Positions 1-7,374 of a stretch of 13,669 bases of DNA are shown one piece after another. Source of the stretch: Bacillota bacterium (lineage in GTDB: Bacteria; Bacillota; Bacilli; Alicyclobacillales; SLC66); assembly GCA_021821225.1 (NCBI GenBank), contig JAKACR010000048.1:1-13669 (forward strand), given 5' to 3'. Both the position numbers and the translations under genes were made by a program. The number at the start of each line of letters is the position of its first letter. Position 1 is the stretch's first letter. Below the pieces are notes generated by a model that saw only the letters and a program-made list of their open reading frames with translations, made no database searches and was not told the DNA's origin.

Positions 1-1737
1 TTGGGCAGCAAAACGCCGGGGCATCCGGAATACCGGCACACGCCGGGCGTCGAGACGACAACGGGCCCGCTCGGACAAGGGATTGCGAACGCGGTTGGCA
101 TGGCGATGGCGGAACGTTTTCTGGCAGCGCGCTACAATCGTCCCGGTTTTCCGGTGATCGACCACCACACTTACACCATTGTCGGCGACGGCGACCTGAT
201 GGAGGGCATCGCCAATGAAGCCGCCTCGCTCGCCGGACACCTCAAACTCGACCGACTGATCGCACTGTACGACTCAAACGATATTTCACTCGACGGGCCG
301 ACTTCCAGAGCCTTCACGGAAAATGTCGCGGCCCGCTTTGAAGCGTTGGGCTGGAATGTGCTGCGTGTCGCGGACGGCAACGACGTGCCCCAGATCGCCG
401 CCGCTCTGGAACAGGCCCGCCAGTCAAGCGGCCGGCCGACGCTGATCGAAGTCCGCACCATTATCGGCTTTGGCAGTCCGGGACGCCAGGGGACGTCGGA
501 GGCGCACGGCAAGCCGCTCGGAGCGGAGGAAGCCCGGCTGGCCCGCCAGACATACGGCTGGACCTATGAGGGCACCCATTACGTCCCCGACGAGGTGCGC
601 CGGCACTTTGCCGAATTCGTTCGCCAGGGCGAGCGGCACGAGGCCGAGTGGGATGCGCTTTTCCAGCGTTACCGTTCCGAACATCCGGAACTCGCGGCAG
701 AGTTGGAGTCGGTGATCGCGGGCAAACTGCCCGCGGGGTGGGACGCCGCGCTCCCGATTTTCGCGGCGGGCGGAAAAGCGATGGCCACGCGCCAGGCGTC
801 CGGTCAGGCGCTGAACGCACTGGCTCAACAGTTACCCACCCTGTTTGGCGGATCTGCCGACCTCGCGAGTTCCAACGATACGACGATCAAGGGTGAGGAT
901 GTCTTTAGCGCGCAGAACTACAGCGGCCGCAACGTTTGGTTCGGCGTGCGCGAGCACGGCATGGGCGGCGCGCTGAACGGTTTGGCCCTGCACGGTGGAC
1001 TGCATACGTTTGGCGCCACATTTCTCGTCTTTTCCGATTACCTGCGTCCTTCCATCCGGCTTGCTTCGCTCATGCGCCTGCCGATCGTGTACGTCTTCAC
1101 GCACGACAGCATCGGACTGGGTTCGGACGGCCCCACACACCAGCCGGTCGAACACGTTCCATCGCTCAGGCTCATTCCCGATCTCGTCGTGATCCGCCCC
1201 GCAGACGCCAACGAAACGGTGGCCGCCTGGAGATTCGCCATCGCGCACCGCGACCGGCCCGTCGCTCTCGCTCTGTCCCGTCAGGCGCTTCCCATTCTCG
1301 CAACGACGGCTGAGCGCGCGACACAGGGCATCGAACGCGGCGCCTACGTGGTTTCTCCGGAGAAAGGCGCTAAACTGGACGTGGTGCTGATCGCGACGGG
1401 CTCGGAAGTGAGCCTGTGCGTTCAGGCGCAGGAAGCGTTGCTCACCGCAGGCATTCACGCAAGAGTTGTCAGCATGCCCGCGCCGCGCCTGTTTGACGAA
1501 CAGACGCCGGCCTACCGCGACGAAGTGCTGCCGCCGACGGCGCGCGCGCGCGTGGCTGTCGAAATGGCCCAGCCGACCGGCTGGGAACGGCATGTGGGCC
1601 CGTTTGGCGAGATCCTCGGCGTCACGACATTCGGCGCCTCCGGTTCCGAATCGGATCTGATGAAACAGTTCGGCTTCACCGCGGAGTCTGTGGTGGCCGC
1701 CGCGCAAAAAACGATGGAGAGGAGCAAACAGGCATGA
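1..1737 (+). CDS. tkt: Transketolase, 5'-truncated by the window edge
   Basis: Transketolase is a thiamine-diphosphate enzyme of the non-oxidative pentose phosphate pathway. It moves two-carbon ketol units between sugar phosphates in the cytoplasm. The reading frame is open from base 1, and the first visible residues (GSKTPGHPE) lie about 85-90 residues inside a normal transketolase, so the gene starts before the window and the TTG at base 1 is not its start. Visible landmarks, numbered from base 1, are the ThDP/metal motif GDGDLMEG at 62-69, YDSNDIS at 90-96, the pyrimidine-domain start [12 protein letters not shown] at 281-292, and FGVREHGMG at 314-322, which carries the catalytic Glu at 318. 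The substrate loop is [11 protein letters not shown] at 372-382; most relatives have Glu where Ser375 stands. The C-terminal domain is complete. The stop codon overlaps the transaldolase start (ATGA), so the two are translationally coupled. Family assignment is secure. Confidence 0.96.
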   Translation: MGSKTPGHPEYRHTPGVETTTGPLGQGIANAVGMAMAERFLAARYNRPGFPVIDHHTYTIVGDGDLMEGIANEAASLAGHLKLDRLIALYDSNDISLDGPTSRAFTENVAARFEALGWNVLRVADGNDVPQIAAALEQARQSSGRPTLIEVRTIIGFGSPGRQGTSEAHGKPLGAEEARLARQTYGWTYEGTHYVPDEVRRHFAEFVRQGERHEAEWDALFQRYRSEHPELAAELESVIAGKLPAGWDAALPIFAAGGKAMATRQASGQALNALAQQLPTLFGGSADLASSNDTTIKGEDVFSAQNYSGRNVWFGVREHGMGGALNGLALHGGLHTFGATFLVFSDYLRPSIRLASLMRLPIVYVFTHDSIGLGSDGPTHQPVEHVPSLRLIPDLVVIRPADANETVAAWRFAIAHRDRPVALALSRQALPILATTAERATQGIERGAYVVSPEKGAKLDVVLIATGSEVSLCVQAQEALLTAGIHARVVSMPAPRLFDEQTPAYRDEVLPPTARARVAVEMAQPTGWERHVGPFGEILGVTTFGASGSESDLMKQFGFTAESVVAAAQKTMERSKQA

Positions 1738-2825
1738 CCAAATTGCACGAATTGCACGCGCTCGGCCAGAGCGCGTGGCTGGACTACATCCGCCGCGACA
1801 TGGTGGAAAAAGGCGAGTTGCGCCACCTGATGGAACAGGGCGTGCGCGGTGTCACGTCCAATCCGACCCTGTTTGAGAACGCCATTGCCAAGAGCGATCT
1901 CTACACGGACGACATCCGCCACTTGGCGCAGGCGGGCAAGAGCGTAACGGAAATCTATGAAGCGCTGGCGTTTTCGGACATCCGGGGCGCGTGCGACGTA
2001 TTTACGCCGCTCTTCCGGGAAGCGAACGGCGGGGACGGCTTTGTCAGCCTCGAAGTCCCTCCCTCGCTCAGCCACAACGCGGCGGGGACGATTGCCGAAG
2101 CAAAGCGGATCTGGAAGGAAATCGACCGGCCCAACCTGATGGTGAAAGTGCCCGCCACGGATGAGGGGCTGACGGCAATCACCGCCCTCATCGCCGCTGG
2201 CGTCAACGTCAACGTGACGCTCATGTTCACCATGAGCGATTATGAAGTGGTGGCCGAAGCGTACATCAAGGGACTGGAGCGGCGGCTGGCGGACGGGCTG
2301 GACATCTCTGGTGTCCGCTCCGTCGCAAGCATATTTGTCAGCCGCGTCGATGGCGCGGTCGACGCGGCCGCCAAAGACGAGGCGCTCGACCGGTTGTCCG
2401 GCCGCGTGGCCCTGGCCAACGCGCGATTGCAGTACAGGGCGTTCGAACGGATCTTTGGCTCCGAGCGCTTCGCGGTACTCCGGGCCAAGGGCGCGCACGT
2501 ACAGCGTCCGCTGTTCGCGTCCACGGGCACGAAGAGCGACAAGCTGAGCGATGTCCTGTACATCGACGGCCTGATCGGCCCCGAGACGGTGAACACGATG
2601 CCCCCGAAGACGCTCGCCGCTTTCCTCGACCACGGAACGGCGAAGCGCACGGTCGACGCAGACTACGGCGCGGACGAGGCGGTCATGCGCACGTGTGAGC
2701 AAGCGGGACTGGACATCTCCGCGCTCGGCGCCGACCTGAAAGTCAAAGGGCTGCAGGCGTTTGAAAAATCGTTTGACGAGCTCATGCAGACGATCGACAA
2801 AGAGCGGCTCGCGGCGGTGAAATAG
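1734..2825 (+). CDS. tal: Transaldolase (long bacterial type, 363 aa)
   Basis: Transaldolase transfers a dihydroxyacetone unit between sedoheptulose 7-phosphate and glyceraldehyde 3-phosphate through a Schiff-base lysine, complementing the transketolase encoded just upstream. The early motif [16 protein letters not shown] (residues 36-51) and the block [12 protein letters not shown], with the catalytic lysine at residue 138, are both intact. So are [14 protein letters not shown] near 165 and the late [11 protein letters not shown] motif. The length matches the 360-residue class found in many Gram-positives and cyanobacteria rather than the 215-residue TalC or fructose-6-phosphate aldolase class. 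The ATG at 1734 overlaps the tkt stop by 4 bp and is preceded by GAGAGGAG about 9 bp upstream, which decides the start. The gene is the last of its operon, and a probable terminator follows about 40 bp after the stop codon. Confidence 0.95.
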   Translation: MTKLHELHALGQSAWLDYIRRDMVEKGELRHLMEQGVRGVTSNPTLFENAIAKSDLYTDDIRHLAQAGKSVTEIYEALAFSDIRGACDVFTPLFREANGGDGFVSLEVPPSLSHNAAGTIAEAKRIWKEIDRPNLMVKVPATDEGLTAITALIAAGVNVNVTLMFTMSDYEVVAEAYIKGLERRLADGLDISGVRSVASIFVSRVDGAVDAAAKDEALDRLSGRVALANARLQYRAFERIFGSERFAVLRAKGAHVQRPLFASTGTKSDKLSDVLYIDGLIGPETVNTMPPKTLAAFLDHGTAKRTVDADYGADEAVMRTCEQAGLDISALGADLKVKGLQAFEKSFDELMQTIDKERLAAVK

Positions 2826-2864
2826 TCCGCAGAGCAGGCGCAATCGTTCCACATATCGTCTCCG

Positions 2865-2908
2865 AAGACCTCTTAAAAATGGGCGAACCCACTTTCAGGA
2901 GGTCTTTT
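2865..2908 (+). terminator. Probable intrinsic terminator of the tkt-tal operon
   Basis: An 8-bp perfect stem, AAGACCTC (2865-2872) with GAGGTCTT (2899-2906), closes a 26-nt interior that contains a second small hairpin, TGGG-CGAA-CCCA. The 3' arm runs into TTTT (2905-2908). It lies 40 bp after the transaldolase stop codon. The long interior makes it weaker than a textbook terminator. The 3' arm also contains the AGGAGG that could serve the small reading frame starting at 2910. Confidence 0.55.
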
Positions 2909-2909
2909 G

Positions 2910-3068
2910 GTGTATGTCAATCCCGTCTGGCGAGCAAGATTCAAACGCAGTCGTGCCTTTTTGGCTGTGCATACTCCCCATTCGAATCCCCTCATGATCC
3001 CCTTGGAAGCAGCCAGAAATGCGGACCGAGTGTATGTTTTCGGATACGTGAGGGAGCATTTCTGGTGA
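2910..3068 (+). CDS. Possible 52-aa small ORF with strong RBS, unknown
   Basis: A GTG at 2910 is preceded at a 7-nt spacing by a perfect AGGAGG (2897-2902). It opens a 52-codon frame ending at TGA 3066-3068, where it overlaps by one base the ATG of the IS200-like fragment (TGATG). The product would be basic and rich in Arg (begins VYVNPVWRARFKRSRAF, ends GYVREHFW). I recognise no family. It could be a real small protein, a leftover N-terminal part of a mobile-element gene, or chance, since the ribosome site lies inside the stem of the tkt-tal terminator. Confidence 0.25.
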   Translation: MYVNPVWRARFKRSRAFLAVHTPHSNPLMIPLEAARNADRVYVFGYVREHFW

Positions 3069-3211
3069 TGACGCGGCAATGCGCCGGGGAGTTCTGCCCA
3101 CTTTTTGAACAACCTCTCAAAGAATTGATCCGCGAAGTGGCGGCGGAGCACCGGGCAGACATTCTTGAACTCGAAGTCATGCCGGATCATGTGCATCTTT
3201 TGACAGACCCG
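3068..3211 (+). pseudogene. tnpA: IS200/IS605-type Y1 transposase fragment
   Basis: About 48 codons resemble the middle of an IS200/IS605 TnpA (HUH/Y1 single-strand transposase). The run includes PLKELIREVAAEHRADILEL followed by EVMPDHVHLL. The His-Val-His of MPDHVHLL is the metal-binding HUH signature, which in an intact TnpA acts with a downstream catalytic tyrosine. Here the N-terminal beta strand region is missing and the similarity stops soon after LLTDP, before any Y1 helix, so the copy cannot be active. The open frame continues to 3412, but only by reading the wrong strand of the neighbouring IS1182 remnant. The end at 3211 is an estimate. Confidence 0.72.
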
Positions 3212-3221
3212 CTTACGGGGG

Positions 3222-3482
3222 TTAATCCGGTTTTTCTTCCGCTTTTATCCGCTCATAGCTCATCGCTTTATCTTTACTCGCATTCGCCTGGACTTTCGTC
3301 CCGTCCAGCGCCATCGCCCCGAACTGAACGAGGCCGGCTTTTATACACAACTGCAACACCTGCACAAACAGCGCCTGGGAGCGTTCCAGATGACGCTTCC
3401 GAAAGGCATTGATCGTGCGGAAGCCGGGGAATTGATTGGCGGACAAATAGCGGAACGCCACGATCAGGAGAAACGCACGGCG
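3222..3482 (-). pseudogene. IS1182-type transposase N-terminal-half fragment
   Basis: Read on the minus strand, the frame VAFRYLSANQFPGFRTINAF, then RKRHLERSQALFVQVLQLC, then GAMALDGTKVQANASKDKAM, and SYERIKAEE matches the DUF772/N-terminal part of IS1182-type DDE transposases. It includes the first catalytic-type Asp in ALDGTK. The N-terminus normally found before VAFRYL is absent. The reading frame hits TAA at 3222-3224 straight after the SYERIKAEEKPD segment, so the remaining two thirds of the enzyme is missing. Upstream it begins directly behind the stop codon (3483-3485) of the esterase gene, in the same frame. It is a dead remnant and shares a junction with the IS200-like fragment near 3211-3222. 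Confidence 0.8.
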
Positions 3483-4334
3483 TCACTTTCCGATTTCATG
3501 TTCACGTTTCTCAGACAATCGATCTGTGACCTGTCTGGCAAACTTGCCAGCCTGTTCGAGTGTGACAGTATAGTAGGAATTGTCGCCGTTTCGGTAATTG
3601 AAAAATCCGTGAATCTGCCCCGGGTATTCGACGAGCAAGCACCTATTGCCGTGACTGGTCATCTCCGCGTCGAGGCGTCTCACATTCTCGATGGGCACAA
3701 TCGTATCCTCCGTTCCGTGAAGAATCAACGTGTCAGGCAATCCACAGCGGATATGGTGGACGGGTGACGCCTCCATAGACCGGCCTGCAAAAGCCTGTTC
3801 TCCAAATCCGAGGGACGTCGTATCTACGACGGGATTGAAGAGAATCAGCCCGTTCGGAATGCAGGAAAAGGATGTCGCCTGTTCTTCTTCGGGATGCGGG
3901 AAAACAGCTGCACACAGCGCCAAGTGTCCGCCAGCTGAACCGCCAACTGCGATAAGGCGGTTCGGATCGACTTGCAAGGCTTCCGCGTGTTGCCGGACCC
4001 AGCGAATGGCCGACCTTGCATCAGTCATGCTTTCAAAAGGCGATGTTCCGTGTACATTGCGAACCCGATAATCCGCACACACAGTAACAAAACCGTCCAG
4101 GGCGAAGTGGCGGGCGAGCGGAAAGAATTGTTCTGGTCTTCCCGCTACCCATCCCCCTCCATGGAAGATAACCATGACTGGAGCAGATTCGTCTTGCGAT
4201 GACGGGACGCTGCTCTTGAATACATGCAACCGCAACGCAACATGTTCAATCGTTTCATAGACCACTTCGGTCTTGATTGGTTCAGTCATCACAGGCTTCC
4301 TCGCTCTCCATCGGGTGGCGTCTCGCACAATCAT
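3483..4334 (-). CDS. Alpha/beta-hydrolase fold esterase (HSL/BD-FAE-like)
   Basis: Predicted cytoplasmic carboxylester hydrolase of the alpha/beta-hydrolase-3/HSL group. Numbered from the ATG at 4334 (283 aa), it shows the oxyanion motif HGGG at 58-61, the nucleophile elbow GGSAGGH with Ser133, the acid Asp210 in HGTEDTIVP and His242 in GQIHGFFN. This is a full catalytic triad at family spacing. There is no signal peptide. The start is uncertain. ATG 4334 has AAGGAAG at 7 nt spacing and is preferred. ATG 4289 (MTEPIKTEVVY) also has a GAGG upstream, and GTG 4373 lacks a clear site. It lies 48 bp after the solute-binding protein gene on the same strand with no terminator between, so co-transcription is likely. 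The gene ends exactly where an IS1182 remnant begins. The substrate is unknown; acetylated or feruloylated sugars are a possibility for this group. Confidence 0.85.
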   Translation of the reverse strand: MIVRDATRWRARKPVMTEPIKTEVVYETIEHVALRLHVFKSSVPSSQDESAPVMVIFHGGGWVAGRPEQFFPLARHFALDGFVTVCADYRVRNVHGTSPFESMTDARSAIRWVRQHAEALQVDPNRLIAVGGSAGGHLALCAAVFPHPEEEQATSFSCIPNGLILFNPVVDTTSLGFGEQAFAGRSMEASPVHHIRCGLPDTLILHGTEDTIVPIENVRRLDAEMTSHGNRCLLVEYPGQIHGFFNYRNGDNSYYTVTLEQAGKFARQVTDRLSEKREHEIGK

Positions 4335-4382
4335 AATAGGACTTCCTTGCAATTGAATATCAAAAATGTGCACCGGGTATGA

Positions 4383-6029
4383 TCACTTCACAGGTCTAAG
4401 GTGCGACAGTACAAGCGCGTTCGACGGACTGCTCCACGCGGCTCCCCTGGCGTATGGATTGCTGGCGTTTGGCCAACCCACATAGTTGCGGGTGCTGTAC
4501 TCCAACCAATTGGGAGACTCGACGAGCGGAATGGATGGCATGTCACGTGCGACAATGCCTTCGAGCGCATTCATCACACGGTGTTGCACCGCAGGAAAAG
4601 ACGTATGCAAATACGTATTCAACAGGCGCGTGGTGACGGGATTGTTCCAGTTCTCCGAGTTCGACGGGAGGTTGGGATACAACATTGAGTAGTACGCGTA
4701 AAACGGCGTCGGACCGGTGTCTGTCCACGAAATGGCCAACTGGTACCGGTGTTGCTTAAACAGGTTGTTACCGTACAAACTGGGGGATTCACCCTGAACC
4801 GTGACATGGATACCCACATTTTTCAACTCGGATGCTATGATCGCTGACATGGCCACCCATTGCGGGTAAGACGAGACCACCTGCAGTGTGAATGACAGCG
4901 GTTTCCCGGATGGCGAAACGAAGATACCGCTGCGGTTCTTCTTGAATCCTGCCTTCTGAAGGATGGCGACCGCCTTCGCCGGGTTATATTGCAGGGCCCC
5001 CTGGTACTGTTTGGCGAGAGTGGGAGACAGCCAACCCTTGGTTGTGCCGGTCAGCATGTCAAAAATGTTGGCAATGGGTGCATAGTGATAGTCAGCCTGG
5101 TTGATCTTTTGGCGGTTGATCGCATAACTCATAGCTTGGCGAACAGGCAGCTTTGCCAACAACGGGTCCTTGAAGTTGGTGTAGAGCATCAGCGTCGATC
5201 CGCTGGGAAACCAGTAGTGATTTGTCTTCGGATTTGCATCGACGTAGATGCGCTGGATGTTCGGCATTGAGGCACTCGCCCAGTCAAACTTACCGAGCGC
5301 CAGCGCCCCTTGGACGCTCGTGCCGCTGGAATAAGCGGGAAACTGGATTTCAGGAACCTTGATTTCCCCCGCCCAATAATGCGGATTGGCTACGAACGTG
5401 TATTCCTGTGGGTTGAATGTACCCACGAGGCAAGGCCCTGTGCCGATGGGATGCAGGTTCAAGGTGGTCGCGGGATTGGAGATTTTGGCCCATATGTGTT
5501 CCGGAATGATCGGCGTCTGTCCCAAGATGTACCACTGAAAAGGGACGTCGACCTGTTTGAACTGAAATTGCACGGTATAGGGACCAACCGCCTTTACAGC
5601 AGAAAGATACTGCCATACTCCGAGGGTATCGAGCTGTGGATACCGCTTGCGAATGGCGAATGAGTACACAACATCCCTGGCCGTGAAGAGCTGGCCGTCG
5701 GACCAGTGCACACCGTGGCGCAGATGAACCGTTAGCGTTCTGTCGTGGTTGGACCATCCAAATGAGGTGCCGAGCAGTGGAGTGATTTTCGAGTTGTTCA
5801 AATTAAAGTAGAACAGCGGCTGGTAGATCAGGCCTTGCGTGCCGATCAATGCAGCGGAGGCAAAGGGGTTGAAGTTCTCGTGATACAGACTGCCCTGCTG
5901 CCCCCCGACAACCAACGGCGGCGGTGATCCCGTTGCCGCCAGCGCAGAGGAGGATCCGACACCCAAGGAGGTAACCGTCAACAGACTCACCGTTATGGCG
6001 GACGAAGCCAGCTTTCTTGATTTCCGCAA
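4383..6029 (-). CDS. Family-5 extracellular solute-binding protein (oligopeptide/oligosaccharide type)
   Basis: Periplasmic-type binding protein of the SBP_bac_5 (DppA/OppA) family, which delivers peptides, nickel or some oligosaccharides to an ABC importer. The signature region is clear: NPFASAAL, LVGTSFGWSNHDRT-like, TVHLRHGVHWSDGQLFTARD, PIGTGPCLVGTF and PVRQAMSYAINRQKI. The TTG at 6029 is chosen because AAAGGAG (6040-6046) lies 10 nt before it and only 1 nt before the ATG at 6038. It yields MRKSRK, a hydrophobic core and a signal peptidase I site after ALA (about residue 32), giving 548 aa. There is no lipobox cysteine, which is unusual for a binding protein of a single-membrane bacterium. 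No ABC permease or ATPase gene is in the window, so it is an orphan or serves a distant transporter. The promoter and LacI-like palindrome lie upstream; an esterase gene follows. Confidence 0.93.
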   Translation of the reverse strand: MRKSRKLASSAITVSLLTVTSLGVGSSSALAATGSPPPLVVGGQQGSLYHENFNPFASAALIGTQGLIYQPLFYFNLNNSKITPLLGTSFGWSNHDRTLTVHLRHGVHWSDGQLFTARDVVYSFAIRKRYPQLDTLGVWQYLSAVKAVGPYTVQFQFKQVDVPFQWYILGQTPIIPEHIWAKISNPATTLNLHPIGTGPCLVGTFNPQEYTFVANPHYWAGEIKVPEIQFPAYSSGTSVQGALALGKFDWASASMPNIQRIYVDANPKTNHYWFPSGSTLMLYTNFKDPLLAKLPVRQAMSYAINRQKINQADYHYAPIANIFDMLTGTTKGWLSPTLAKQYQGALQYNPAKAVAILQKAGFKKNRSGIFVSPSGKPLSFTLQVVSSYPQWVAMSAIIASELKNVGIHVTVQGESPSLYGNNLFKQHRYQLAISWTDTGPTPFYAYYSMLYPNLPSNSENWNNPVTTRLLNTYLHTSFPAVQHRVMNALEGIVARDMPSIPLVESPNWLEYSTRNYVGWPNASNPYARGAAWSSPSNALVLSHLRPVK

Positions 6030-6196
6030 TATGATCATTCTCCTTTTCTGAAATGATGAATTCCCTTTGCATGATGAATCGGCAGATAACATCAACCCGT
6101 TTGGCAAACATGAGCGCGGTTTCGGAGTTCGGCAACACCAAGTCCCACTCTAGTTTGTCACAGGCGGATGCGCTTTCATCGTTCATAAAATAAAAA

Positions 6197-6210
6197 TTCA
6201 AACGTTTGAA
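6197..6210. promoter_or_regulatory. Perfect 14-bp palindrome, LacI/PurR-like operator candidate
   Basis: TTCAAACGTTTGAA is a perfect palindrome with a central CG. The inner CAAACGTTTG equals the core of PurR-type operators, and AACGTT centres are typical of LacI-family sites. It begins about one base after the predicted transcription start of the solute-binding protein gene, a position where a bound repressor would block RNA polymerase. No LacI-family gene is in the window. Confidence 0.55.
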
Positions 6211-6217
6211 CCGCTTC

Positions 6218-6246
6218 AACATAGCATGGACAGCAGGCACTGTCAA
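6218..6246 (-). promoter_or_regulatory. Sigma-A type promoter of the solute-binding protein gene
   Basis: On the minus strand there is a perfect -35 TTGACA (6241-6246), a 17-bp spacer and -10 TATGTT (6218-6223). The predicted start is near 6211, giving a leader of roughly 180 nt before the TTG start codon at 6029. The promoter sits 49 bp after the stop codon of the DUF6671 gene, with no terminator seen between them. Confidence 0.72.
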
Positions 6247-6294
6247 TGTCGAAGAGTGAATGTGCTGTTCGTCAGTGATATTGTCCCCCTTCCT

Positions 6295-7167
6295 CTATGG
6301 GTTGCACCAAGGGCAGTTCCCGGGAGACGCGACGCGCAAGCCGTCACTCCTGGGATTGCTCTCGCGATACGCACAACGAGGGCAGCCATGAACCTCCGTG
6401 CGCACCAATTCCGTTTCCTTGCCACACCATTCACATGGCAGACCCCTGATCACATCAACCAATCCCCACCCTGGCGTCCGGCACTCCGGACACAAAGTCG
6501 CGAGCCGATGCCCGAGTTGCACTGCAGCCTCACGGAGTACCTGCCGACGGGTCGGGTTCATGTGTGCGCGCATGTCCGTCTCCACATGCGCCAAGCCATC
6601 CTTCGAGGCACAAGCGCATCGCCTCAAGGCTTCCCCCAGCGTTTCGAACTCCGTAATTCCTTTGAACAGGAGTCCCGGCAGCAGCCCCGAGTTGGGTCTG
6701 ACAATCACGCCGTGCGAGGGAAAGCGCGCCCGTGCGAGAAAATCCTTTAGACCCTCGACCGTTTTTGTCACTTCGTGAGCATAGTTCGTCTTTACACTAA
6801 GAATCTGTTCCACCACCTCGATCCCCAACTCATCATCGACGAAGACCAAGAGTTCGTGGTTGGCAGGAACAAACAGCAATTGCGGGTCTGGGCCAAAACT
6901 GCCCTCGCTCGCCAGACCCAAAGTCAGTCCGGCGGCGTTCATTCCCAGCCGTGCCTTGCGCAGAGCCACTTCCCGCGGAGTGCCCTGACGGTCCACTTCT
7001 CCGCTGAACGTGCCAAGGAGATCGGTATCCAGGTCGCCAGGCACATGCAGTGTAAGACCGACCGCAACTTGCAAAGGCTGTCTGAATACTCGTTCCTTCT
7101 GATGTTTGGTTGCCAGCGCAGCTTTTCGCCCCTGGTAGGGATGCGGAGTGTTCTGTTGTCCGCCCAC
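6295..7167 (-). CDS. DUF6671-type protein with C-terminal zinc-ribbon cysteines
   Basis: I recognise this as the family now called DUF6671, which has no known biochemical role. With the GTG at 7167 it has 290 aa. The N-terminal half carries GRKAALATKHQKER, LDTDLLGTF and LASEGSFGPDPQ. The middle has the very conserved HVETDMRAHMNPTRR. The C-terminus has four CxxC pairs at residues 226/229, 245/248, 262/265 and 285/288, ending CPWCNP, so two structural zinc ribbons are likely. There is no signal peptide or membrane segment. The start is chosen because family similarity begins at HPYQGRKAAL and an AGGGG lies 10 nt upstream of this GTG. An ATG at 7275 in the same frame has only a poor site. The gene has its own promoter at 7310-7338 and a leader of about 135 nt. 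It lies between a winged-helix gene and a solute-binding protein gene. Confidence 0.82.
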   Translation of the reverse strand: MGGQQNTPHPYQGRKAALATKHQKERVFRQPLQVAVGLTLHVPGDLDTDLLGTFSGEVDRQGTPREVALRKARLGMNAAGLTLGLASEGSFGPDPQLLFVPANHELLVFVDDELGIEVVEQILSVKTNYAHEVTKTVEGLKDFLARARFPSHGVIVRPNSGLLPGLLFKGITEFETLGEALRRCACASKDGLAHVETDMRAHMNPTRRQVLREAAVQLGHRLATLCPECRTPGWGLVDVIRGLPCEWCGKETELVRTEVHGCPRCAYRESNPRSDGLRVASPGNCPWCNP

Positions 7168-7301
7168 TTCCCGGTATCCCCTGCTTTCCCGCCTTTTTGC
7201 GAGAGGTCTTGGTCGTCCGACTTCCGAGAACCCCAAGTCACATCCGTGCGGTCTCGCACATGACCCGGGCCCCATTTCACCATTATTTCGTTTAATTATT
7301 T

Positions 7302-7331
7302 GTGATTATATTATCACGAAATGATTTTCGT
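7302..7331. promoter_or_regulatory. Two adjacent dyads covering -10 and spacer (operator candidates)
   Basis: Two inverted repeats abut. GTGAT-TATATT-ATCAC (7302-7317) covers the -10 element and start site. ACGAAA-TGAT-TTTCGT (7316-7331), a perfect 6-bp arm dyad, fills the spacer between -10 and -35. Their placement on an otherwise strong promoter suggests repression. The regulator is not identified; the winged-helix protein encoded just upstream is the obvious candidate. Confidence 0.45.
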
Positions 7332-7338
7332 ATGTCAA
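7310..7338 (-). promoter_or_regulatory. Sigma-A type promoter of the DUF6671 gene
   Basis: Minus strand: perfect -35 TTGACA (7333-7338), a 17-bp spacer and -10 GATAAT (7310-7315). The start site would be near 7303. The gene start lies about 135 nt further on. Both the spacer and the -10 element are occupied by inverted repeats, described separately. Confidence 0.7.
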
Positions 7339-7358
7339 GGCGTATCTATTCCCGCATC

Positions 7359-7373
7359 TCATCACAGTGATGA
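7359..7373. promoter_or_regulatory. Perfect 15-bp dyad behind the winged-helix gene
   Basis: TCATCAC-A-GTGATGA has 7-bp perfect arms around one base. It ends two bases before the stop codon of the winged-helix gene (7375-7377) and lies about 20 bp upstream of the DUF6671 -35 element. No T-run follows on either strand, so it is a poor terminator. It repeats the ATCAC/GTGAT half-sites of the dyad at 7302-7317, which makes an upstream operator the better guess. Confidence 0.4.
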
Positions 7374-7374
7374 T

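Noticed and set aside
1540..1552. Alternating GC run in tkt
   Set aside because: It encodes ordinary Ala-Arg codons of the transketolase. In a GC-rich gene it needs no structural explanation.
1512..2852. 446-codon minus-strand frame opposite tkt and tal
   Set aside because: Typical antisense shadow of high-GC genes; the product has no recognisable motif and is full of Arg and Val.
2879..3412. 177-codon plus-strand open frame
   Set aside because: It is a composite: only about 3068-3211 resembles a protein family (HUH transposase), and the rest reads the wrong strand of the IS1182 fragment.
5803..6246. 147-codon minus-strand frame overlapping the binding-protein leader
   Set aside because: It begins inside the -35 element of the promoter, has no ribosome site, and most of it overlaps the signal peptide and N-terminal region of the binding protein out of frame.
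7168..7301. Long leader of the DUF6671 gene as a riboswitch
   Set aside because: A small GTGCG-AGAC-CGCAC hairpin is present, but no conserved core of a known riboswitch class was found. It may simply hold an upstream start codon.
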